A program made the translations under genes and the position numbers. The notes beneath the pieces are model-generated. The model was not told the origin of the DNA. It searched no databases and saw nothing but the letters and a program-made list of their open reading frames with translations. Shown here in pieces: positions 8,042 to 15,131 of a DNA stretch of 64,000 nt. Source of the DNA: Cryobacterium sp. PH31-AA6 (GTDB lineage Bacteria; Actinomycetota; Actinomycetes; Actinomycetales; Microbacteriaceae); assembly GCF_030063195.1 (NCBI RefSeq), contig NZ_JASISS010000003.1, forward strand, positions 1 to 64,000, read 5' to 3'. The first letter of the stretch is position 1. Each line of letters starts with the position of its first letter.

Positions 8042-9461
8042 AAATGCGGTGCCCGCCGACCGATGAGCCACGGCGCAGGTAGACGAAGGCCGTGATCGCC
8101 ATCATCACGACGTAGACGCCGACGAAACCGTAGATCGCACTGGTGTAATCACCGGTCGCGGTCTTGGACAGGCCGAGCACCTGCGGGATGATGAAGCCGC
8201 CATAGGCGCCGACCGCGGAGATGACGCCGAGGGCCGCCGCGGTCTTGCGCTGGGTGCCGACGTCGCCGGAATCGCGGTGGGCATCCGTGACACCGCTGCG
8301 AGCCGCGAACACGCTGGGGATCATCCGGTAGGTGGAGCCGTTCCCGACGCCGCTGGCGACGAAGATGACCAGGAACGAGGCCAGGAAGGCCCAGAAGTTG
8401 CCGAGCGTGAGCGTCCAGATCACGAGGAGCGCGCCGACGGCCATGGTTCCGAACGCGGCGACCGTGATCAGGGCACCGCCGAACCGGTCGGCGAGGCGGC
8501 CGCCGGCCGGACGGGCGAGGGACCCGACGAGGGCGCCGAGGAACGCGAGCGAGAGCGAGGCGGAGCCGACGGCGAAGCTGGAGAAGGTGGGGAACTGGTC
8601 GGCGATGAGCTTGGGGAACACGCTCGCGAACCCGATGAAGGAGCCGAAGGTGCCGATGTAGAGCACGGCGAGGATCCACAGGTGCGGTTCCCGCACGGCC
8701 GCGGCGGACGCGGCGAAGTCGGCCTTCGCGTTGGAGAGGTTGTCCATGTACTTCCACGCTCCCCAGATGGCGACGAGGATGAACGGCACCCAGATGAACC
8801 CGGCGAACGGCAGGTTGAGGCTGCCGACGGCGCCGAGCGTGATCACGATCGGTACGGCGAACTGGGCGACCGAAGCGCCGAGGTTGCCGCCGGCGGCGTT
8901 CAGGCCGAGCGCCCAGCCCTTCTGGCTCTGCGGGTAGAAGTAGGTGATGTTCGACATCGAGCTGGCGAAGTTGCCGCCGCCGAACCCGGCGAGCGCCGCG
9001 ATGAGGAGCATGGCCGGGAACGGGGTCTCCGGGTTGCCGACCGCGACGCCGAGCGCGATCGCGGGGATCAGGAGCAGGGCGGCCGAGATCATGGTCCAGT
9101 TGCGGCCGCCGAAGCGGGGCACGAGGAACGTGTAAGGCAGACGGAGGGTGGCACCGACGAGGCTCGGCATCGAGATCAGCCAGAAGATCTGGCCGGTGTC
9201 GAAGGTGAACCCGGCGGCCGGGAGCTGCACGACCACGATGCTCCAGAGCTGCCAGACGACGAAGCCGAGGAACTCGGCGAAGATCGACCATTTGAGGTTG
9301 CGGGCGGCGATGGCCCGTCCCCCGCCCTCCCACTGCACGTGGTTCTCCGGGTTCCAGTTGTCGATCCAACGGCCGGGCCGGTGCCCGAGCGCGTCGTGGG
9401 CGGGGTGCAGGCCGATCGCCGTTTGGATGGTGCTTTCGGGGGGTGTGCTGCTGGGGCTCAT
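8040..9461 (-). CDS. narK: Nitrate/nitrite transporter, MFS NNP family
   Basis: A 473-residue inner-membrane major facilitator that imports nitrate (and/or exchanges nitrite) for the reductases encoded around it. About 12 hydrophobic helices follow a soluble N-terminus; typical NNP features include FAEFLGFVVWQLWSIVVVQLP in helix 1, GFGGGNFASSMSNITYFYP (the glycine-rich NNP signature in helix 5), GGRLADRFGG in the central loop and GNGSTYRMIPSVF in helix 10. ATG 9461 has AGGAG 6 bases upstream; the opening further upstream to 9638 overlaps nirD antisense-free sequence but is low-complexity and unlikely to be coding. Same strand as nirD (upstream) and nasA (downstream across the repeat array). 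Confidence 0.93.
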   Translation of the reverse strand: MSPSSTPPESTIQTAIGLHPAHDALGHRPGRWIDNWNPENHVQWEGGGRAIAARNLKWSIFAEFLGFVVWQLWSIVVVQLPAAGFTFDTGQIFWLISMPSLVGATLRLPYTFLVPRFGGRNWTMISAALLLIPAIALGVAVGNPETPFPAMLLIAALAGFGGGNFASSMSNITYFYPQSQKGWALGLNAAGGNLGASVAQFAVPIVITLGAVGSLNLPFAGFIWVPFILVAIWGAWKYMDNLSNAKADFAASAAAVREPHLWILAVLYIGTFGSFIGFASVFPKLIADQFPTFSSFAVGSASLSLAFLGALVGSLARPAGGRLADRFGGALITVAAFGTMAVGALLVIWTLTLGNFWAFLASFLVIFVASGVGNGSTYRMIPSVFAARSGVTDAHRDSGDVGTQRKTAAALGVISAVGAYGGFIIPQVLGLSKTATGDYTSAIYGFVGVYVVMMAITAFVYLRRGSSVGGHRI

Positions 9462-9541
9462 CAGTTGCTCCTGGGAGGGTGAGGAAGGGGACGAAGGGGA
9501 AGGGACACTCAGGGGAAAGCCATGGGGACGAGCGGTGCCGG

Positions 9542-9940
9542 TCAGCCCGCCGGGTCGGCAGCCAGCCGCACCTGCACCAGGCCGGCGTCGACCCGCACGG
9601 GGAAGGTGCGCAGCGCGTACTCGGCCGAGGTGAAGCACCGGCCGGTCTCGAGGTCGTAGACCTGCTTGTGCAGGGGCGAGGCGATCGTGTGCCGGTCCCC
9701 CCTCGATCCGACGATGCCGCGGCTCATCACGAACGAGCCGGTGGCCGGGTCCTGATTGCTGACCGCGTACAGGTGGCCGTGCGGCAGCAACACGAGAGCG
9801 AGTTGTTGCCCGTCGACCAGGGCGGCCTCGCCCCAGAGGGGTTCGAGCTGCTCGAGGGCGCAGACGCTGGTCCAGGCCTGGTGGTTCGTTTCCCCGGCGA
9901 CGGATGCGTCGGGACGGTTGATCCGGGTGGCTATCGACAC
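9542..9940 (-). CDS. nirD: Nitrite reductase small subunit (NirD, Rieske-fold)
   Basis: 132-residue partner of the large NADH-dependent nitrite reductase, with the Rieske fold but without the CxH...CxxH cluster ligands, as is usual for NirD. Recognisable segments are WTSVCALEQLEPLWGEAALVDGQQLALV at the start, SRGIVGSRGDRHTIASPLHKQVYDLETGRC in the middle and a C-terminal LRTFPVRVDAGLVQVRL. GTG 9940 is the start; AAAGG lies about 11 bases upstream. Oddly it is not behind nirB but divergent from it across a 211-base promoter region, and heads the narK-nasA strand. Confidence 0.85.
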   Translation of the reverse strand: MSIATRINRPDASVAGETNHQAWTSVCALEQLEPLWGEAALVDGQQLALVLLPHGHLYAVSNQDPATGSFVMSRGIVGSRGDRHTIASPLHKQVYDLETGRCFTSAEYALRTFPVRVDAGLVQVRLAADPAG

Positions 9941-10151
9941 GGGGTACCAGACCTTTCTTGGCTTGTCGGTAGCCCCACGCTAAAGATCACGTGTTTCGCC
10001 GCCCCGCACCCACCGTGTCGATTGCGTGAAATGGACCTCACCGCTCCCGGATGCCGCCGTGAGGTCGCGGTCACACATTGTTACGTCGGCGCAATGGCGG
10101 GGAAACGCGCCGCTTTTAGGCTGGCGGCATCCCAACCCGGAAGGCTCAGCC
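9941..10151. promoter_or_regulatory. Divergent nirD / nirB control region
   Basis: Must contain promoters for both strands of the nitrate module. A GTTAC-N6-GCAAT at about 10080-10095 loosely resembles a GlnR box (GTnAC-N6-GAAAC) but the second half is poor. A minus-strand TAGCGT near 9979-9984 could be a -10 for nirD. No confident promoter for nirB is visible. Confidence 0.35.
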
Positions 10152-12851
10152 ATGGAAAACGTCAGCAGCACTCCCGCTGAGTCCGGCGCGGTCCGCCGGG
10201 TGCTCGTGATCGGCGGCGGCCCGGCCGCGCACCGGTTCGCCGAGGCGATGGCGGCCCGCGCCTCGTCCGGTCAGACCGGCTCGGCAGGCGCCCCCGGCAG
10301 CACCGTGACGGTAATCGGTTCGGAACCGCACCTTCCCTACGACCGGGTCGCGCTCTCCCGTCGGCTGGTCGACTCCGAGGACCTCACCCTGGGCGACCGC
10401 AGGCTGTGGGACTCCCCGGGCATCCGGTTCCGTGGCGAGCGCACGGTGACCGGGCTCGACCCCGTCGCGCGCACCGTGACCCTGGACGGCGGCGAAACCC
10501 TCGGCTACGACGAGCTCGTCTTCGCGACCGGCTCCGCGGCCAGCGTGCCGTCGATTCCCGGCGCCTCGGCCGGCCACGTCTACCGCACGATCGAGGACGT
10601 CGACTTCCTCACCGCAGAACTGGTGCGGCTTCGCGAACGGCTCGGCCGGCCCGCGAACGTCGTCGTCGTCGGCGGCGGGCTGCTCGGCCTCGAGGCGGCG
10701 GGTGGCCTGGCGCGGCTCGGCGGCCTGGCCACAATCGTGCACTCCGGCCGCTGGCTGATGAGCGCTCAGCTCGACGAGGGCGCCGGCCAGGCCCTCGGCC
10801 GGCTCATCCAGGCGCAGGGCATCAGCCTCGCCCTCGGCAACCGGCCGACCGAGATCCTCACCTCCCCGACCGGCCGCGTGCTCGGGGTCAGCCTCACCGA
10901 CGGCACCGCACTGAACGCCGACCTCGTGGTCTTCTCCATCGGAATCACGCCCCGCGACGAGCTCGCCCGCCTGGCCGGGCTCGAACTGGGCCCGCGCGGC
11001 GGGATCGCGATCGGCGAGGATTGCGCGTCATCCGTCGCCGGGATCTGGGCCATCGGCGAGGTCGCCAGCATCGGCGGGGTCTGCGTCGGGCTGGTTGCGC
11101 CGGCCAACGCGATGGCCGAGGTGGTCGCCGACCGGTTGCACGGCGGGGCGGCGGTGTTCCCCGGCATCGACGATGCCACCAGGCTCAAGCTCTCCGGCGT
11201 CGAGGTCGCCAGCTTCGGCGACGCCCTCGCCGCAACACCGCATGCCCTCGAGGTCGTCTACGCCGACCCGGCCAGGGGGCTGTACCAGAAGATCGTCGTC
11301 ACAAACGATGCCAAGACCCTGCTCGGTGGCATCTTCGTCGGAGACGCCGCACCGTACACCTCGCTGCGCCCCCTGCTCGGCCGGGAGCTTCCCGCCGAAC
11401 CGGGCGCCTACCTCTCCGCCGCCGGCGCCGAACCGCCCGCGAACTCCGACCTGCCCGACGACGTGCAGCTGTGCTCGTGCAACAACGTCTCGGTCGGCGC
11501 CGTGCGCGCGGCCATCCGCGGCGATGAAGCGGCCGGCCACATCGAGGCCTGCACCGAGCTCGGACCGCTCAAGGCCTGCACCCGAGCGGGCACCCAGTGC
11601 GGGTCCTGCGTGCCCCTGGTCAAGAAGATCCTTGAGACCGAGCTGACCCGGGCCGGAATCGAGGTCTCCCGCGCCCTCTGCGAGCACATTCCGCAGAGCC
11701 GCAGCGAACTGTTCGAATCGGTGCGCATCCTGCAGCTGACCTCATTCGAGCAGATCATGGACCGGTTCGGCACCGGCCTCGGCTGCGACATCTGCAAGCC
11801 CGTGATCGCGTCGATCCTCGCCACCCAGACCTCCGGCTACATTCTCGACTCCGGCCGGGGGGCTCTGCAGGACACGAACGACCGGGCGCTGGCGAACATG
11901 CAGAAGGACGGCACCTACTCGGTGGTGCCCCGCATCCCCGGCGGAGAGATCACCCCCGCGAAGCTCAAGGTGATCGCCGAGGTCGCCGCGGACTTCAACC
12001 TCTACACGAAGATCACGGGCGGCCAGCGGATCGACCTGTTCGGGGCCAGGCTGGAGCAGCTGCCCGAGATCTGGAAGATCCTCGTCGACGCCGGGTTCGA
12101 GTCCGGGCAGGCCTACGGCAAGTCCCTCCGCACGGTGAAATCCTGCGTCGGCTCGACCTGGTGCCGGTTCGGCGTGCAGGACTCCGTGGCCATGGCGATC
12201 AACCTGGAGTTGCGCTACCGGGGGCTGCGCGCGCCGCACAAGTTCAAGCTCGGGGTGTCGGGCTGCGCCAGGGAATGCGCCGAGGCCCGCGGCAAGGATG
12301 TCGGCATCATCGCCACCGAGCTCGGCTGGAACCTCTACGTCGGCGGCAACGGCGGCTTCCAGCCGGCGCACGCCCAGCTGCTCGCCCAGGACCTCGACGA
12401 CGACACCCTGGTGCGCTACATCGACCGCTATCTGATGTACTACATCCGCACCGGGGACCGCCTGCAGCGCACGGCCCGGTGGCAGGAAGACCTCGACGGC
12501 GGGCTCGACCACGTGCGCGATGTTGTAGTGCACGACTCGCTCGGCATCGCCGGCGAGCTGGAAGCGGCGATGCTCGAACACGTGGGCAACTACGAGGACG
12601 AGTGGGCAGCCACCCTCAAGGACCCGGAGCGGCTGCGCCGGTTCCGGTCATTCGTGAATGCCCCCGGCACCGGCGATCCCGCGATAGTGCAGGTGCAGGA
12701 GCGTGGCCAGCCGCGGCCGGCCCGCCCGGCTGAGCGCGCCGCGGCCGAACGAGCCCCGTCCGGGCCGGTACCGCTGGCCGGGCCGACCATCCCCGTGCGC
12801 CCGTCGGACGAAACGACCGACCTGCCCCGCGACCTCAGGATCGGAGCGTGA
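10152..12851 (+). CDS. nirB: NAD(P)H-dependent nitrite reductase, large subunit
   Basis: 899-residue cytoplasmic enzyme reducing nitrite to ammonium with six electrons from NAD(P)H. In order: FAD/NAD domain (residues about 15-400, VLVIGGGPAAHRFAEAM and VVVVGGGLLGLEAAGGL), BFD-like [2Fe-2S] domain (CSCNNVSVGAV from about residue 440 and GTQCGSC), then the siroheme/[4Fe-4S] reductase half with ferredoxin-like repeats and the ligands CVGSTWC (about 665-671) and GCAREC (about 704-708). ATG 10152 has GGAAGG 7 bases upstream. The last 45 or so residues are a proline/arginine-rich tail beyond the usual family end. Overlaps cobA by 4 bases (GTGA), so siroheme supply is coupled to its consumer. Confidence 0.93.
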   Translation: MENVSSTPAESGAVRRVLVIGGGPAAHRFAEAMAARASSGQTGSAGAPGSTVTVIGSEPHLPYDRVALSRRLVDSEDLTLGDRRLWDSPGIRFRGERTVTGLDPVARTVTLDGGETLGYDELVFATGSAASVPSIPGASAGHVYRTIEDVDFLTAELVRLRERLGRPANVVVVGGGLLGLEAAGGLARLGGLATIVHSGRWLMSAQLDEGAGQALGRLIQAQGISLALGNRPTEILTSPTGRVLGVSLTDGTALNADLVVFSIGITPRDELARLAGLELGPRGGIAIGEDCASSVAGIWAIGEVASIGGVCVGLVAPANAMAEVVADRLHGGAAVFPGIDDATRLKLSGVEVASFGDALAATPHALEVVYADPARGLYQKIVVTNDAKTLLGGIFVGDAAPYTSLRPLLGRELPAEPGAYLSAAGAEPPANSDLPDDVQLCSCNNVSVGAVRAAIRGDEAAGHIEACTELGPLKACTRAGTQCGSCVPLVKKILETELTRAGIEVSRALCEHIPQSRSELFESVRILQLTSFEQIMDRFGTGLGCDICKPVIASILATQTSGYILDSGRGALQDTNDRALANMQKDGTYSVVPRIPGGEITPAKLKVIAEVAADFNLYTKITGGQRIDLFGARLEQLPEIWKILVDAGFESGQAYGKSLRTVKSCVGSTWCRFGVQDSVAMAINLELRYRGLRAPHKFKLGVSGCARECAEARGKDVGIIATELGWNLYVGGNGGFQPAHAQLLAQDLDDDTLVRYIDRYLMYYIRTGDRLQRTARWQEDLDGGLDHVRDVVVHDSLGIAGELEAAMLEHVGNYEDEWAATLKDPERLRRFRSFVNAPGTGDPAIVQVQERGQPRPARPAERAAAERAPSGPVPLAGPTIPVRPSDETTDLPRDLRIGA

Positions 12852-13954
12852 ACATGGACATCAACCTCGATCTCGCCGGGCGCCGGGTGCTCGTCTTCGG
12901 CGAGGCCCGGCCGGCCAGGCGCGTCCTGGCCCGGTACCTCGCGGCCGGCGCCACCGTTTACCTCGCCAGGACCCCGGTCGACGGGCACACCCCCGACCGG
13001 CCGCACCCCCAGGTGCGTCCGGTCGAATACCCGCACTTCCCGCACGGCTGGCGTGACCTCGTCTCCGCCGTCGACCTGGTCGTTCTGGTCGAGGTCTCCC
13101 CCGCCACCGACGGCATCGTCTCCGACGCCTGCGCCAAAGCGAGGGGCTGGCTCGCGCGCGAACGGGCGGCCGCGGTGGCTCCCGTCGGCAAGGTCAGCCT
13201 GGTCGGCGGCGGGCCGGGCGACGTCGGCCTGCTCACCCTCGCCGCGAAGCGGGCGCTCCGGGACGCCGACGTGGTCTACTTCGACCGCCTCGGCCCGACC
13301 GATCTGCTCACGGACTGGTGCCCCGGCGCCGAACTCGTCGACGTCGGCAAGACACCCGGCCACCACGCCGTCGCCCAATCCGAGATCGAGCGGATGCTCG
13401 TCGCGAGCGCACGGGCCGGCCAGACCGTGGTCCGACTCAAGGGCGGTGATCCGTTCGTCTTCGGCCGCGGCGGCGAGGAGGTCATCGCCTGCCGCGTGGC
13501 CGGCATCCCGGTCACCGTCATCCCCGGGGTCACCAGCGCCATCTCTGTGCCCGCCGCCGCCGGCATCCCGGTCACCCACCGCGACGTGAGCCGCATCTTC
13601 ACCGTGCTCTCCGGGCACGCCCCGCTCAGCGACGCCGAACTCGCGCACCTGGTCGGCCTCAACGGCACCCTCGTCGTGCTGATGGGCATCGGCACCCTGC
13701 AACATCTGGCTGCCGGCCTGGCCAGGCACGGGATGACGGCGGGAATGCCGGTTGCGATCATCGAACAGGGCTACTCCACCCGGCAACGCACGACCATCAC
13801 CAGCCTGGCCGAGGTCGCCGCGGTGGCCGGCGCGCTCGGGGCCCGCTCGCCGGCTGTGCTGGTGATCGGCGAGGTCGTACGATTGGCGCAACAGGACGAC
13901 ACCGCCGCCGTGGAACTGATGCGGGGCGCCGCGGAACTCGCAGATCTTGGGTAG
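12848..13954 (+). CDS. cobA: Uroporphyrinogen-III C-methyltransferase with degenerate SirC-like N-terminal domain
   Basis: SAM-dependent methylation of uroporphyrinogen III at C2 and C7 gives precorrin-2, the precursor of the siroheme needed by NirB. Residues about 115-355 are the methyltransferase (LVGGGPGDVGLLTLAA, then VVRLKGGDPFVFGRGGEE and the GIPVTVIPGVTSAISVPAAAGIPVTHR stretch). Residues 1-100 resemble the NAD-binding part of precorrin-2 dehydrogenase (GRRVLVFGEARPARRVLARYLAAGATVYLA), but the ligand-binding motif lacks the usual GGG and no ferrochelatase part follows, so it is probably vestigial or structural; chelation must be done elsewhere. Start GTG 12848 overlaps the nirB stop; ATG 12854 is an alternative. 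Confidence 0.88.
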   Translation: MNMDINLDLAGRRVLVFGEARPARRVLARYLAAGATVYLARTPVDGHTPDRPHPQVRPVEYPHFPHGWRDLVSAVDLVVLVEVSPATDGIVSDACAKARGWLARERAAAVAPVGKVSLVGGGPGDVGLLTLAAKRALRDADVVYFDRLGPTDLLTDWCPGAELVDVGKTPGHHAVAQSEIERMLVASARAGQTVVRLKGGDPFVFGRGGEEVIACRVAGIPVTVIPGVTSAISVPAAAGIPVTHRDVSRIFTVLSGHAPLSDAELAHLVGLNGTLVVLMGIGTLQHLAAGLARHGMTAGMPVAIIEQGYSTRQRTTITSLAEVAAVAGALGARSPAVLVIGEVVRLAQQDDTAAVELMRGAAELADLG

Positions 13955-15131
13955 CCCGCCTGGCAGGTCCACCCAACCAAACGATGCCGGAGACACCATC
14001 AGCGACACGGGCCACGACACGACCCAGCCTGGGGTGCGCCCCGACCAGCTCGACGGCTTCCGGATCGCCGTCACCAGCGACCGGCGCTCCGAAGACCTCA
14101 TCGCCGCCTTCGAGCGACGCGGGGCCGAGGTCATCCATGCCCCCGCAATCCGCATTGCCGCGACCAATGACGAGGCCAAGCTCACCGAGGACACCCGGCT
14201 GATCATCGACGCCCGGCCGGACGTGCTGCTCGCGACCACGTCCTACGGCATCCGCCGCTGGTTCGAGGCCGCGGATGCCGCCGGCCTCGGCCATGACCTC
14301 ACCACCACCCTCGAGCACTCTCGAATTCTCGTGCGCGGCCCGAAGGCGCGCGGCGCGGTGCGGGCCGCGGGACTGGACGACTCCGGAATGAGTGACGAGG
14401 AGACCACCCGTTCCCTCGTGGACTATGTGCTCCGGGAGGACCCGGCCGGCACGACGGTTGCCGTGCAGCTGCACGGTTTCACCGACGAGCCCCAGCTCGA
14501 CCGGCTGCGGGCGGCCGGCGCCACCGTGCTCACGGTCGCGCCGTACCGCTGGCTGCTCCCGGAGGACTCCGGTCGCGTGCTCAAACTGGTCGACCTGATC
14601 TGCACGGGCGCGGTCGACGCGGTCACGTTCACCAGTGCCCCCGCCGTCGAGGCCCTGTTCGGTGCCGCCGATGGGATCGGCCGTCTGGACGATCTGCTCG
14701 ACGCCCTCAGCGAGACCGTCGTCGCCGCGGCCGTCGGCCCGGTGACGGCCGCCCCCCTCCGGGCCGCCGGAATCGAACCTCTGGTCCCCGATCGGTTCCG
14801 GATGGGCGCCCTGATCCGCCAGGTCTGCGACCACCTCGAGCAGCAGCGGGTGTTCAGGCTGGATACCCGGCACGGTCCCGTCGAGCTCCGCGGCCGGCTG
14901 TTCCGGCTGGGCGACGCCGAGGCGGTTCTCGCCCCCGGGTCCCTCACCCTGCTGCGGGCCCTGCTCGACCGGCGCGGCTCAGTCATCTCCCGATCCGAGC
15001 TCAGCGCGACCCTGCCCGACATCACCGACGACCACGCCGTCGACGTGGCGATCAGCCGGCTACGCCAGTCACTACCGGTGCCGGGCCTCGTCGCCACGGT
15101 GATCAAGCGTGGCTACCGCATCGACGTCTGA
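13947..15131 (+). CDS. HemD-type uroporphyrinogen-III synthase fused to OmpR-type winged helix (NnaR-like nitrate/nitrite regulator)
   Basis: A 394-residue fusion. Residues about 35-285 have the two-lobed uroporphyrinogen-III synthase fold (GFRIAVTSDRRSEDLIAAFERRGAEV, DAVTFTSAPAVEALF, VVAAAVGPVTAAPLRAAGIEP). Residues about 300-394 are a PhoB/OmpR C-terminal DNA-binding domain (GRLFRLGDAEAVLAPGSLTLLRALL, then VDVAISRLRQSLP and VIKRGYRI). The same fusion, known as NnaR in Streptomyces and mycobacteria, activates nitrate/nitrite assimilation genes with GlnR, which fits its place after nirB-cobA. The start is uncertain: TTG 13947 overlaps cobA by 8 bases; GTG 14034 would remove 29 residues of poor conservation. 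The last 60 bases overlap the convergent BCCT gene. Confidence 0.85.
   Translation: MGSPPGRSTQPNDAGDTISDTGHDTTQPGVRPDQLDGFRIAVTSDRRSEDLIAAFERRGAEVIHAPAIRIAATNDEAKLTEDTRLIIDARPDVLLATTSYGIRRWFEAADAAGLGHDLTTTLEHSRILVRGPKARGAVRAAGLDDSGMSDEETTRSLVDYVLREDPAGTTVAVQLHGFTDEPQLDRLRAAGATVLTVAPYRWLLPEDSGRVLKLVDLICTGAVDAVTFTSAPAVEALFGAADGIGRLDDLLDALSETVVAAAVGPVTAAPLRAAGIEPLVPDRFRMGALIRQVCDHLEQQRVFRLDTRHGPVELRGRLFRLGDAEAVLAPGSLTLLRALLDRRGSVISRSELSATLPDITDDHAVDVAISRLRQSLPVPGLVATVIKRGYRIDV

Noticed and set aside
9542..9940. Rieske iron-sulfur protein assignment
   Set aside because: The fold fits but the Cys-x-His cluster ligands are absent, which is normal for NirD; no cluster is claimed.
10080..10095. GlnR box upstream of nirB
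   Set aside because: GTTAC-N6-GCAAT has one good half-site only; kept as a weak note in the control-region entry.
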